Notes: generated by a model from the letters alone, not told the origin. DNA of 64,000 nucleotides from Flavobacterium sp. N502540 (GCF_025947365.1 NZ_CP110012.1:1240001-1304000); one strand, 5' to 3'. Positions 25,592 to 34,112 are shown, counted from the first letter of the stretch. Numbers and translations: made by a program.

Positions 25592-28076
25592 TTCTTTTAT
25601 AAATAACGGGTTAATCATTATATGCTCTTTTGTCTTTTTCTTTTGTGCCGGATCTGTACAAGCACAAAAAACAAGCTTGCTGGAAAAAAAGATCACTATC
25701 CAAACAGAAAATGATAGCATCGGAGCTTATATTTCCACCATAATAACACAAGGCGTAAATTTATCCCTAAGCAACAACAAGCTCGATCTTGGCAAAAAGA
25801 CAAAGATCGACAAAGGAACTTATAAATTGAAAACGCTTCTACATCTTCTTTTTGAAACAGAATCAGTAAAATTTCTCGAAAAAGACAGTAAAATAATTAT
25901 CTACACGGTTTCGCGGGCTCCTGACCCATTTACTATTAGCGGGTTTGTTTATGCAGGCAACAGTAAAGAAGCGCTACCCTACGCTACCGTACGAGTTTTA
26001 AACACAAACATTGCTGTTAATTGTAATGATTATGGCTATTATACGCTAACATTACCCGAAAACAAGTACATCATAAATGCGAGTTATACCGGTTTTACTT
26101 CACAAACAGATACAATACTGGTAAACAAAACCATTAAAAAAAACTTTAATCTTACAATGGGGTTATCCCTTGCTCCGGTTGAGATCAGGTCATCCAAAAA
26201 ACCTTTAAATGAGATTTCCAGTATCGTCGATACACAGCATGTTAACACTCTTCCCTTTCTAATGGGGCAATCAGACCCGCTAAAACTTCTTACCCTAAAA
26301 CCGGGCACCTATGGCACTTCTTTAAATGTAAGAGGAGGCTCAAGCGATCAGAATTTGGTTTTATTAGATGGTGTTCCTATTTACAACTACAATCATTTTA
26401 CGAGTTTGTTATCTATTTTCGATTCGCAGGCCATCAAACAAATAAGTTTTTACAAAGGCGGCTTTCCGGCCCGTTACGAAGGAAGACTATCATCGGTCAT
26501 AGATGTTAAAACAAAAGATGGCGACATGCAGTCCTACCACGGCGCTGCTAATATTGGTTTACTAACGGGTTCTGCTATGATTGAAGGGCCTATCGTAAAA
26601 GACAAGGTGTCTTTTATGATTAGTGCGAGGAGAAGCTGGATTGATGCTTTGACCAAAGTACTTTTTGACAAGGATATAAATTTTAAATACCGGATGTATG
26701 ATGCCTATTTTAAGATTAACTACTTTATTGATTCGTCCAACCGACTCTATCTCGGTGCCTATACCGGCGGAGATCTTATTAGTGCCAATTTTTTTTCTTC
26801 CGAACCACCTCAACTTACCTGGAACAACAGAACACTTTCTTTGCGCTGGAACAGAGTCTATAGCCCCAGGTTATTTCAGAATTCGGTTCTATTGTTAAGC
26901 AACTATAACAATCAGTTTGCTAATGCAGATGAAGGAGAAACCCGAAAGTTTAGCATTACAGATGTGGGTATCGAAAACAACCTGAATTACCACTGGTCGT
27001 CATTCCTAAATAGTGCGATAGGCTTAAGAATAAATATGACCAATTTTTCTAATAACACTATCGAGCGTGATCAATTGATAAAGTCACTGCATTTCAAAAC
27101 CTATTGGGACAATGATATAACGCTGTCTGATAAAGTTCGAATAAAAGCGGGTCTTCATTACGCCACTTTTTTAACTAAAAACAAGGTTTATAATTCTTTT
27201 CAGCCTCGTACCAGTTTGGTTTATAAATACAACACTTCTAATAGTCTTTTTGCCTCCTATGCCATAATGGAGCAATTTTATCATCAAATTGCAAGGAACA
27301 CCTATGCCTTACCTTCAGATTTACGCATGCCGAGTACAGCTCTATTACCACCCGAAAAGGCTTTTATTTATGAAGCAGGCTATGAAAAAACTTTAAACAA
27401 AGGATACATCCGACTACAGCTGTACGAAAAAAAAGTATCCAATATTTTAATGTATCAACCCCTTTATGATACTCCAGATCAAGACGAAATAAGCCCCCCT
27501 CTAATCGGGTTTGGAAATTCAAGAGGCCTGGAACTTGAGTTTTCCAAGCAGTTCAAAAAGTTTGACGTGCAGGCATCGTATACCCTGAGCAAATCGACAT
27601 TGCGATTCCCAACAATAAATAATGGTCAGGCCTTTAATTCTCCAAACGATATAACCCATCAAATAAAAGGAGCTGTTACCTGGAATATTAATCAATCCTG
27701 GGTACTATCCACTCTGTTTAATTATAGTTCCGGTGTTTTAATCTCGGCACCAGACTCTTTTTCCTATAATGACAAAAAAGACTCCTACTTAGTGGATCCA
27801 AACCAAAGCAATGAAATATCAAGGCCTAATAACTACCGCTTACCGAGAAATTACAATGTAGATGTTGGCGTCTCAAAAACAAAAAAAACGAAATCCGGCA
27901 ACCAATCCAGATTGTATTTTGGAGTTAACAATCTCATAGGACAATCGCCACCGTTTCTCATTGAAACAAGTTTAAGTAATGGCACCTTTAATGTTGAACA
28001 GGCCAGAATGTTTAAATATTTTCCTTACATTGGATATACTTATAGTTTTGGAGTGGGTAAGGAAAAATTAAACTAA
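25581..28076 (+). CDS. TonB-dependent receptor with N-terminal STN signalling domain
   Basis: The start is GTG at 25581, inside the end of the FecR gene. It is chosen because it gives a complete signal peptide (KSNSFINNGLIIICSFVFFFCAGSVQAQ). The 831-residue protein then has an STN domain at about residues 34-112, a carboxypeptidase-regulatory-like beta-sandwich at about 117-200 (ISGFVYAGNSKEALPYATVRV), a plug at about 210-320 and a barrel. The STN domain contacts the FecR protein, so this receptor is probably the sensor of the operon. There is no SusD gene next to it, which argues for a small ligand such as a siderophore or other metal complex rather than a glycan. A long perfect hairpin lies about 100 bp downstream. 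Confidence 0.92.
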   Translation: MKSNSFINNGLIIICSFVFFFCAGSVQAQKTSLLEKKITIQTENDSIGAYISTIITQGVNLSLSNNKLDLGKKTKIDKGTYKLKTLLHLLFETESVKFLEKDSKIIIYTVSRAPDPFTISGFVYAGNSKEALPYATVRVLNTNIAVNCNDYGYYTLTLPENKYIINASYTGFTSQTDTILVNKTIKKNFNLTMGLSLAPVEIRSSKKPLNEISSIVDTQHVNTLPFLMGQSDPLKLLTLKPGTYGTSLNVRGGSSDQNLVLLDGVPIYNYNHFTSLLSIFDSQAIKQISFYKGGFPARYEGRLSSVIDVKTKDGDMQSYHGAANIGLLTGSAMIEGPIVKDKVSFMISARRSWIDALTKVLFDKDINFKYRMYDAYFKINYFIDSSNRLYLGAYTGGDLISANFFSSEPPQLTWNNRTLSLRWNRVYSPRLFQNSVLLLSNYNNQFANADEGETRKFSITDVGIENNLNYHWSSFLNSAIGLRINMTNFSNNTIERDQLIKSLHFKTYWDNDITLSDKVRIKAGLHYATFLTKNKVYNSFQPRTSLVYKYNTSNSLFASYAIMEQFYHQIARNTYALPSDLRMPSTALLPPEKAFIYEAGYEKTLNKGYIRLQLYEKKVSNILMYQPLYDTPDQDEISPPLIGFGNSRGLELEFSKQFKKFDVQASYTLSKSTLRFPTINNGQAFNSPNDITHQIKGAVTWNINQSWVLSTLFNYSSGVLISAPDSFSYNDKKDSYLVDPNQSNEISRPNNYRLPRNYNVDVGVSKTKKTKSGNQSRLYFGVNNLIGQSPPFLIETSLSNGTFNVEQARMFKYFPYIGYTYSFGVGKEKLN

Positions 28077-28178
28077 TTCCCGGAATCGCTGAAAAACAAG
28101 GTATAAAAAAATCAACAATCTCTTTTTGATAGTTGACCCCGAAATGAACCAATACATTTTCTTCCCTTATACATAAAT

Positions 28179-28211
28179 AAATCCGACAGGTTTTTAAAAC
28201 CTGTCGGATTT
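28179..28211. terminator. Perfect 16-bp-stem hairpin after the STN receptor
   Basis: AAATCCGACAGGTTTT at 28179-28194 pairs with AAAACCTGTCGGATTT at 28196-28211. It can end the receptor operon. The same CCGAYARG...CYTRTCGG design occurs at 7378-7408, so it may also be a dispersed palindromic repeat. Confidence 0.7.
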
Positions 28212-28280
28212 TGAATATTGTTATTCGGAGATAATTTGCCTCAGTAGTACATCCCGCTCACACATAAACCATACAAAAAC

Positions 28281-28334
28281 AAAAAAGCCTCTACATTGCT
28301 GTAAAGGCTTTATTCTAGTACTGGTTCCACCTGG
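28281..28334. repeat. Left direct repeat (att-like) of the tRNA-anchored island
   Basis: The 40 bases at 28281-28320 are identical to 33998-34037. The next 14 (28321-28334) match 34038-34051 at 12 positions. The right copy runs into the 3' end of the tRNA gene at 34039-34112. The left copy has only about 13 bases of the tRNA end and then diverges, so it is not a second tRNA. It includes the AAAGCCT...AGGCTTT hairpin that also ends the tRNA transcript. Confidence 0.85.
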
Positions 28335-28584
28335 ACCGCCCAACCACACACCATACATTTATTTTTCAACAAGTTAAGCATGTCTTTTTTTTAGGCATCC
28401 GAATTTTACGCCTTTTAATTTTCTTCTTATATATTGTACTAATTACTACTTCCATTATTATGTTTTTCTTCATTTCAATATATAATATTATTCCTAAAAA
28501 GTGAGCTACAATATAACAATGTATAATTTTAACAGGAATTATTTTTTATATTTGGAAATTATGGCGACAAAATAAAGACACTAT
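28335..28584. other. Leader region of the island operon
   Basis: There are 250 bases between the left repeat and the first island gene, more AT-rich than the flanking chromosome. No gene is seen. A -7 box is present near the end; otherwise no structure stands out. Confidence 0.5.
28547..28554 (+). promoter_or_regulatory. Putative -7 box of the Detocs-like operon
   Basis: TATATTTG is an exact TAnnTTTG match, 30 bp upstream of the first ATG at 28585. No clear -33 TTG is seen. Confidence 0.5.
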
Positions 28585-31500
28585 ATGCAACAAAAATACA
28601 AAGATTTTAAAATCAATTTATACAATCCAAGAATAAAAAAAACGGATCTTTTCAATCATTTAAAAATTGCTTATTCTTTTGACGAACAACAATATATAAT
28701 TGAAAGAATTCCTAAAACATTTGAGACATTAATTTATGGGAAATCGCTTTTAAATAAAACTGAAGATTTTGGAAAAAATAGAAAAACATACTATGACTCC
28801 AATGAAAAAGAATTCAATTGGTTAATATTTCAGTTTAAAAGATATTCAAAAGAAATTAATTTATTTCTCGCGTTAAAAGTAAAATTTGAACTAAATTTTT
28901 TATTAGGTCTTTATAATCAATCATCAGAAAACTTAAAGGCGATTAAAGATATCTCACTTTCATATTGGGGTCTTGAAAATAAATTTCTTCAGATTCAATA
29001 TGAAAAAGGACTTGAGTTTAATTTCAAACTACTTAATTCTTGTAAGAACCAAAAAGTTAATGATCCAGCATTTTTTCTATTAATTCATTTTTTTAGCTAT
29101 AAAGTTGAAGAAGACGTTTCATATTTTAGTTATGACAATGTATTGGAAAATTCAATAGTACGGGGGATGAGCGATGACTACAAAGAGTATTTTAAGTACC
29201 GTTTAAACATTGTAAAATATGACTTTAATGATATTGAAAGTGTAATTTGGGCAAGTAAAAATTTATCCGTTATTGATAAATACATGACCTATAGAGATAT
29301 AGTTTTTTATATGTCACTAGATATGAAAGACTATAGTAAAAAAGGGTTTATTAAAAAAAATTCTAACGATCTTCTAAATTACATAAATGACCCATTAATC
29401 CAAAAATCAAATAATTTTGAAGGAGATTTTTCTATCAAAGAAGAAGAAAACAATCTTGAAAGTGAGTTAAAAATAATTGATGATTTCACTAGAGGAGACT
29501 ATCTATCAGTTATTGAAGGTGCAAAAAAAATGATTACTAAGAAGGCTTGTTTTAGCTGTATTGAGCTATTTGCAAAATCTCATCTTCATTTGAAAATTCC
29601 AATTGAGAACATTTTTCCAAATAATTGTGTTTTTAATAGTATAACTGAATTTGTTTACAATTATTTATCCCGCAATGAAAAATCTAATGAATCCTTAATT
29701 GATCTATTAACAATTTCTAATACTATATCTAGCTTTGAAATATCTAAAGAAATAGTCTCATTTATCCAGCGGAATTTTAACTTTTCTGATTTCCGATATG
29801 ATAATCTCTCTCTAAAAAGAGCATACATATCTTCTGAAAGCTTTAACCCTATCCATTTTTTACTATTTAGCGACGAAAATATCCAAAAAGAATATTTAAA
29901 GTCATTCTCTAAATTTAATTCTTTGACCGTAAATTTTTTTAGCGATATAATAAACAAATATGATACAATTGATGAAAAATATACGGATATAATCCCTAGA
30001 TACAGATTAACATTCTATAAAGCCAAGTATTTATATGATAGCAATAAGTATGAAGGTTGTAAATTGGAATTATTAAAGATTATTCCTCAAATAGAAGAGT
30101 TGAATTACATTAAGGAATCGTGCGTAACAATGTTATTTGATTGTTATTACAATCTTGAACTTTTTAATGACGCAATTGACTTATATGTTGACTCTTTTAT
30201 TTTAAACTCGGCTCTTGTGACAAAAATTGATTCTAAAAAATTATCTGACAAGATTATAAAAAATCGATGGAAGTATATTTCTCATAATAATATCAATTTC
30301 CCCATATTTATTTATTTAGCACATGATGAAACACATCCTAAATACATTGCTTATGATTTGTATTTGCGAACACTAAATCTTAATCATCCTTCATTATTAA
30401 TCGATGAAAGTTCGAATGCAAATAAAAAGCAAATATTTTTTTTAAAAAATGTAGCCAATCAGAAAATTATCTCTAGAAAAGTTATGATTTTTAAAAATTC
30501 TAATTCGGTATTAAATGAGAGAATATCAATTTGCCAAATTTTAGCAAGAGTAGACAATTCAAGAATAGAAGAATATAATAAAGAAATTTCAGAAATAACT
30601 AAAAGACTAACTGTTCAACAAAGAATTAAGGAAATTGATCAAAGTAAAATATATGTTGACGAATATGGTATACTTGAAAGTGAACTTATTGAAATCAAAA
30701 AAGGTTTTAATCGCTTCAAAAGCATTTCAGAACTATTAAAACAAAATAAGATTGACCCAACAGGTATTGGATATGATGCGCTCTATGATTTATTAAAAGG
30801 CAAAATAGATACAGATACTTATAAAAAGTCTCTTAGAAAAACAGATTTACATTTTGAATTATTTGTTCAATTATTTCTAGAAATAAGGGATAAATTTTTA
30901 TTTAGTAATCAATATGGACTAGATTATTATTTAAGCCAACGAATTAGACATGGAACAATCATCGGTCAAATAAGAAAACCTTTTAATGCTTTTAACTTAG
31001 TCACCACGAAATCCTCCGAAGATGGCAACTATTTACAAAATGATTATTGGAATAATATTCAATTAGAAATTGGAGTTATTGATCGAATAAAGTTTGATCA
31101 AAGAATGAATAATTTTTCTGCTTCAATTGACAAAATTATAAATGATCTGAAAGATCAATTTGTACAAATTAGAACTGAAGATATTAAAACAAAGCAAACA
31201 GGATGGTTTGATTATATGTATATCCCTCTTTGGAATAGTGAATGGCTTTATAGTCTATTTATCAAGGAAATTCAATTTTTCACAGATTTCACAGAATTTG
31301 TTGAATCGATTTTTGAAATATTATGGGAAATTACCGATAGGAATTTATTAGTTGTAAGAGAAAAAATTAATAGTAAAATAAAAGAAGAATTAATAGGCGA
31401 ACTTGATTCTCTTGAAATAGATTTGAAAGCCATTGTTTTGTCTACATCATCAAGTGCTATTTTTAAGGCAATTGCTGATTGTAGAACAAATGTGCAGGCA

Positions 31501-32046
31501 GATGTTGATTATGTTATTAGATGGTTTAATAAAAGTAAAAATGATGAAATTGATTTTCTAATAGAGGATGCATTAAACACGAGTCTAACAATTGTAAATA
31601 ACATAAATAGTCCATCTGTTTTAGGTATTACACAAAAAATAACAGACCAATCTTTAATAAAAGGTATATATTTTCCTCATTTTGTTGACTTAATTAAAAT
31701 TTTCCTCACAAACATATCGGATTATTATAAAACCAATAACGCACTTGAAAGGTCGGCATCAGTAAATTTAAAAAGAAAAGATGATATTTTACACATTGAA
31801 TTTAAAAACAAATTATCTGATAATGAAGACCCGGAGGAGTTATTGATTAAACTAGACAAAATAAAACTAGATTTAGAAGAAACTAATTATAATGGAATAA
31901 GAAGTGAAGGAAATACAGGATTTTCAAAAGCTAATAATATTTTGAAGAACGTTTTCAGAAACCAAGATAATGGACTTTCTTTTAATCTTAATAATGGTAC
32001 ATTTAACATAGGTTGTAAAATATCCCTTAAAAATTTATTAAAATGA
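28585..32046 (+). CDS. Large sensor histidine kinase-like protein, DtcA-like (Detocs anti-phage system)
   Basis: The 1153-residue protein has no signal peptide or membrane segment, so it should be cytosolic. Residues about 1-680 are helical and repeat-like (for example LYNQSSENLKAIKDISLSYWG and CYYNLELFNDAIDLYVDSF), consistent with a TPR-like sensor. The C-terminal part resembles a divergent kinase ATPase: an N-box-like stretch near 1034-1050 (VDLIKIFLTNISDYYKTNN) and a G2-like box from 1109 (GNTGFSKANNIL). No standard HisKA box is visible. The motif SQRIRHGT, with His789, is a candidate phospho-acceptor. The gene overlaps the next by 4 bp (ATGA). Detocs DtcA is, as I recall it, a large kinase with repeats at the N-terminus. 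The call rests mainly on the two following genes. Confidence 0.7.
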   Translation: MQQKYKDFKINLYNPRIKKTDLFNHLKIAYSFDEQQYIIERIPKTFETLIYGKSLLNKTEDFGKNRKTYYDSNEKEFNWLIFQFKRYSKEINLFLALKVKFELNFLLGLYNQSSENLKAIKDISLSYWGLENKFLQIQYEKGLEFNFKLLNSCKNQKVNDPAFFLLIHFFSYKVEEDVSYFSYDNVLENSIVRGMSDDYKEYFKYRLNIVKYDFNDIESVIWASKNLSVIDKYMTYRDIVFYMSLDMKDYSKKGFIKKNSNDLLNYINDPLIQKSNNFEGDFSIKEEENNLESELKIIDDFTRGDYLSVIEGAKKMITKKACFSCIELFAKSHLHLKIPIENIFPNNCVFNSITEFVYNYLSRNEKSNESLIDLLTISNTISSFEISKEIVSFIQRNFNFSDFRYDNLSLKRAYISSESFNPIHFLLFSDENIQKEYLKSFSKFNSLTVNFFSDIINKYDTIDEKYTDIIPRYRLTFYKAKYLYDSNKYEGCKLELLKIIPQIEELNYIKESCVTMLFDCYYNLELFNDAIDLYVDSFILNSALVTKIDSKKLSDKIIKNRWKYISHNNINFPIFIYLAHDETHPKYIAYDLYLRTLNLNHPSLLIDESSNANKKQIFFLKNVANQKIISRKVMIFKNSNSVLNERISICQILARVDNSRIEEYNKEISEITKRLTVQQRIKEIDQSKIYVDEYGILESELIEIKKGFNRFKSISELLKQNKIDPTGIGYDALYDLLKGKIDTDTYKKSLRKTDLHFELFVQLFLEIRDKFLFSNQYGLDYYLSQRIRHGTIIGQIRKPFNAFNLVTTKSSEDGNYLQNDYWNNIQLEIGVIDRIKFDQRMNNFSASIDKIINDLKDQFVQIRTEDIKTKQTGWFDYMYIPLWNSEWLYSLFIKEIQFFTDFTEFVESIFEILWEITDRNLLVVREKINSKIKEELIGELDSLEIDLKAIVLSTSSSAIFKAIADCRTNVQADVDYVIRWFNKSKNDEIDFLIEDALNTSLTIVNNINSPSVLGITQKITDQSLIKGIYFPHFVDLIKIFLTNISDYYKTNNALERSASVNLKRKDDILHIEFKNKLSDNEDPEELLIKLDKIKLDLEETNYNGIRSEGNTGFSKANNILKNVFRNQDNGLSFNLNNGTFNIGCKISLKNLLK

Positions 32047-32486
32047 AGATATTGATCGTTGAAAATGACACTAATAAATCAACTCAAGTCGAGTTTTTTC
32101 TACAATATGAGATAAAAATAAGTCCTAATAATATTGACACAAGAAGATCCTTTCAAAGTGGGCTTGAAGCTATATTGGTAAATTCCTATGATCTTTTAAT
32201 TTTAGACATGAGTATTCCAACCTTTGACATCTCTGAAATTGATGATGGAGGGGAAACTTTAGATAGAGGAGGGGAAATAATTTTACAAGAAATGGAAAGA
32301 GAAGGAATTAAGACAAAAGCTCTTATTCTAACTCAATATGAAGAGTTTGATGAAATTTCATTAGAGGAAATAGATAACTCATTAAGAGAAGAATTTTCAG
32401 ACTTCTACTTAGGATGTATATATTATAATACATCTCAAGTAAATTGGCAAAATGAGTTAAAAAATATAATTTCAAATTTAAAATAA
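32043..32486 (+). CDS. Stand-alone receiver-domain protein, DtcB-like
   Basis: This 147-residue protein consists only of a CheY-like receiver. The acidic pocket is Glu7/Asp9 (IVENDTN), the acceptor is Asp55 in LLILDMSIP and the switch Thr is Thr97 in ALILTQYE. At the end of strand 5, where receivers have an invariant Lys (usually KP), the sequence is LGCIYYNTS with no Lys. There is also an insertion after Asp55 (EIDDGGETLDRGGE). It starts within the stop of the kinase gene and ends immediately before the third gene. In Detocs the single-receiver protein is reported to absorb stray phosphate and hold the effector off; I infer that role here. Confidence 0.75.
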   Translation: MKILIVENDTNKSTQVEFFLQYEIKISPNNIDTRRSFQSGLEAILVNSYDLLILDMSIPTFDISEIDDGGETLDRGGEIILQEMEREGIKTKALILTQYEEFDEISLEEIDNSLREEFSDFYLGCIYYNTSQVNWQNELKNIISNLK

Positions 32487-33716
32487 ATGATTTCAATATT
32501 AATAGTAGATGACAATAGTTTAAAAGTAGCAGCAATAAAAGAAGTATTATTTGAATTTCCTGAAATCAGTTCAAAGGTTGAAATTGCATCTGATACAAAT
32601 AACGGGAGGAGATTACTTGATAATAACAAATATGATTTATTAATATTAGATTTAGTACTTCCTAATGATTTTGGAGACAATGAAACTCCAGAAAATGGAA
32701 TTGAATTTTTAAATGAGATCAGTTTAGATCCGAATAAAAAAAGACCTTTTCATATTATTGGAATATCTGGATATTCAGAATTCATTGATAAATTCTCTCA
32801 TGAATTTAAAAAAAATTTATGGTATTTAATTGAATATGCAGAAAACGAGGAGGAATGGAAAGATATTTTAAGAAATAAAATAGAATATTTGATTAATTCA
32901 AAGAATGAGTTAAAATCTGGCAATGAGATTGAATATGATTTTGATATTGCTATCATAACTGCACTTAACAAGGAATTAGAAAAAGTACTTAGGCTGGATG
33001 GAAAATGGATAGAGAAAAAACTATACAATGATTCCACTATTTTTCATGTTGGTCAGTTTAAAAGAAAGGATGATAAAATAATACGAATAGTTGCAGCTTG
33101 CGCACCGCAAATGGGAATGTGTGCATCTTCAACTTTGTCAATGAAATTGATTACAAATTTTAAACCAAAGTATTTAATTATGTCTGGTATAGCTGCGGGT
33201 ATTAAAGGAGAGGTCGAATTGGGAGATATACTAATTGCCGAACAAGTTTGGGATGGCGCAAGCGGCAAATTAAAAAACGATAATAACGAAGGTGTTTTGT
33301 TTCAACCTGACCCGAGATACAAAATTTTGAATGAAGATTTAAAAGAAAAATTTTTAAATATAAAGGCAAAACGAAAATATTTAGACGACATTAGAAATAA
33401 TTACTCTGGTTCAAAACCAAATACATTATTGGATATACATATTGGCCCTATGGCCTCGGTGCCAGCTGTAATTCAATCAGATATTCAAATTGATTTAATA
33501 AAATCAATAAATCGAAAATTGATAGGAATTGAAATGGAAACTTATGGAGTCTTTTATAGTGCAGCTCATTGTCAAAAACCCAAACCAATAGTTTTCTCTG
33601 TAAAATCTGCTTGTGATTTTGCAAATGAAGAAAAAAATGATTCATTTCAAGATTATGCAGCTTATACAAGCGCATCGTTAATTCATAAATTTATTCTAAA
33701 TGAATTAGATTTTTAA
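32487..33716 (+). CDS. Receiver fused to a nucleoside-phosphorylase-family effector, DtcC-like
   Basis: The 409-residue protein has two domains. The receiver (about 1-135) has Asp8/Asp9 in ILIVDDN, acceptor Asp55 in LLILDLVLP and Ser94 in GISGYS, and again lacks the strand-5 Lys (LWYLIEY). From about residue 150 a nucleoside phosphorylase/nucleosidase fold begins (DIAIITALNKELEKV). It has SGIAAGIKGEVELGDILIA near 232-250, the ribose-binding EMET motif at 349-352, and the catalytic Asp377 in SACDFAN. All key phosphorylase residues seem intact. In Detocs the equivalent protein splits ATP into adenine and ribose 5'-triphosphate when phosphorylated, stopping phage growth. It begins directly after the stop of the receiver gene and ends the operon. 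Confidence 0.85.
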   Translation: MISILIVDDNSLKVAAIKEVLFEFPEISSKVEIASDTNNGRRLLDNNKYDLLILDLVLPNDFGDNETPENGIEFLNEISLDPNKKRPFHIIGISGYSEFIDKFSHEFKKNLWYLIEYAENEEEWKDILRNKIEYLINSKNELKSGNEIEYDFDIAIITALNKELEKVLRLDGKWIEKKLYNDSTIFHVGQFKRKDDKIIRIVAACAPQMGMCASSTLSMKLITNFKPKYLIMSGIAAGIKGEVELGDILIAEQVWDGASGKLKNDNNEGVLFQPDPRYKILNEDLKEKFLNIKAKRKYLDDIRNNYSGSKPNTLLDIHIGPMASVPAVIQSDIQIDLIKSINRKLIGIEMETYGVFYSAAHCQKPKPIVFSVKSACDFANEEKNDSFQDYAAYTSASLIHKFILNELDF

Positions 33717-33735
33717 ACGTAGTATTACTAACTAA

Positions 33736-33785
33736 GCAAGTAAAAAAATGATAAGACATTAAGATCTCATTATTTTTTTACTTGC
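33736..33785 (+). terminator. Terminator of the island operon
   Basis: GCAAGTAAAAAAAT at 33736-33749 pairs perfectly with ATTTTTTTACTTGC at 33772-33785 around a 22-base loop. It begins 20 bases after the stop codon of the effector gene. Confidence 0.7.
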
Positions 33786-33797
33786 ACAGTCTTATTA

Positions 33798-33920
33798 GAA
33801 AAGATAAGAAACGATTTATTTGCAACTGAATTTTTAAAACAGTTCAAAACTAATGAAGACCTAAATGACTTTCTTCCTTAACTTCAAAAAAGAGAATTAG
33901 GAGCCGCTCTTAATGTTGAA
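33798..33920 (+). pseudogene. Relic of an IS256-family transposase (N-terminal end only)
   Basis: In the frame starting at 33798 the translation reads EKIRNDLFATEFLKQFKTNE, then DLNDFLP, a stop, and LQKRELGAALNVE. This resembles the N-terminal stretch of IS256-family transposases, where an FxxFKTGEDL...FLxxLQKRGVExML pattern precedes ELDAHL. The in-frame stop at 33878-33880 and the lack of any downstream catalytic domain mark it as dead. The following sequence to the right repeat (33921-33997) has no recognisable content. Confidence 0.5.
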
Positions 33921-33997
33921 TCAAATTTCCCAACCACTCAAGCATTAAGCAGTACTGAGACGGGCGCAATACCTCATTCCTACACTGCTACTTTACA

Positions 33998-34051
33998 AAA
34001 AAAGCCTCTACATTGCTGTAAAGGCTTTATTCTAGTAGTGGTCCCACCTGG
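33998..34051. repeat. Right direct repeat (att-like), overlapping the tRNA 3' end
   Basis: This is the second copy of the 54-bp repeat at 28281-28334. The last 13 bases are the 3' end of the tRNA gene, whose acceptor stem is intact on this side. The hairpin AAAGCCT/AGGCTTT within it serves as the tRNA terminator. Confidence 0.85.
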
Positions 34052-34112
34052 GCTCGAACCAGGGACCACCTGATTATGAGTCAGGTGCTCTAACCAGCTG
34101 AGCTATAGGACC
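34039..34112 (-). tRNA. tRNA with anticodon CAU (tRNA-Met or tRNA-Ile2)
   Basis: The 74-base cloverleaf is complete: acceptor stem GGTCCTA/TGGGACC, D-arm AGCTCAGCTGGTTAGAGC, anticodon stem-loop CCTGACTCATAATCAGG with CAT, T-arm with GGTTCGAGCCC, and discriminator A. The 3' CCA is not encoded. The CTCATAA loop is shared by elongator tRNA-Met and by the isoleucine tRNA whose C34 is changed to lysidine, so amino-acid identity cannot be fixed here. It has an ordinary A-T closing pair at the acceptor base and G1-C72, so it is not the initiator type. Its 3' end is the insertion point of the island. Confidence 0.95.

Noticed and set aside
28281..28334. Possible second tRNA gene at the left repeat.
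   Set aside because: Only about 13 bases of the tRNA 3' end are present; no cloverleaf can be built to the right.
28585..34112. Prophage or conjugative element.
   Set aside because: No phage structural, replication, integrase or transfer gene is present; the cargo is one operon and a transposase relic.
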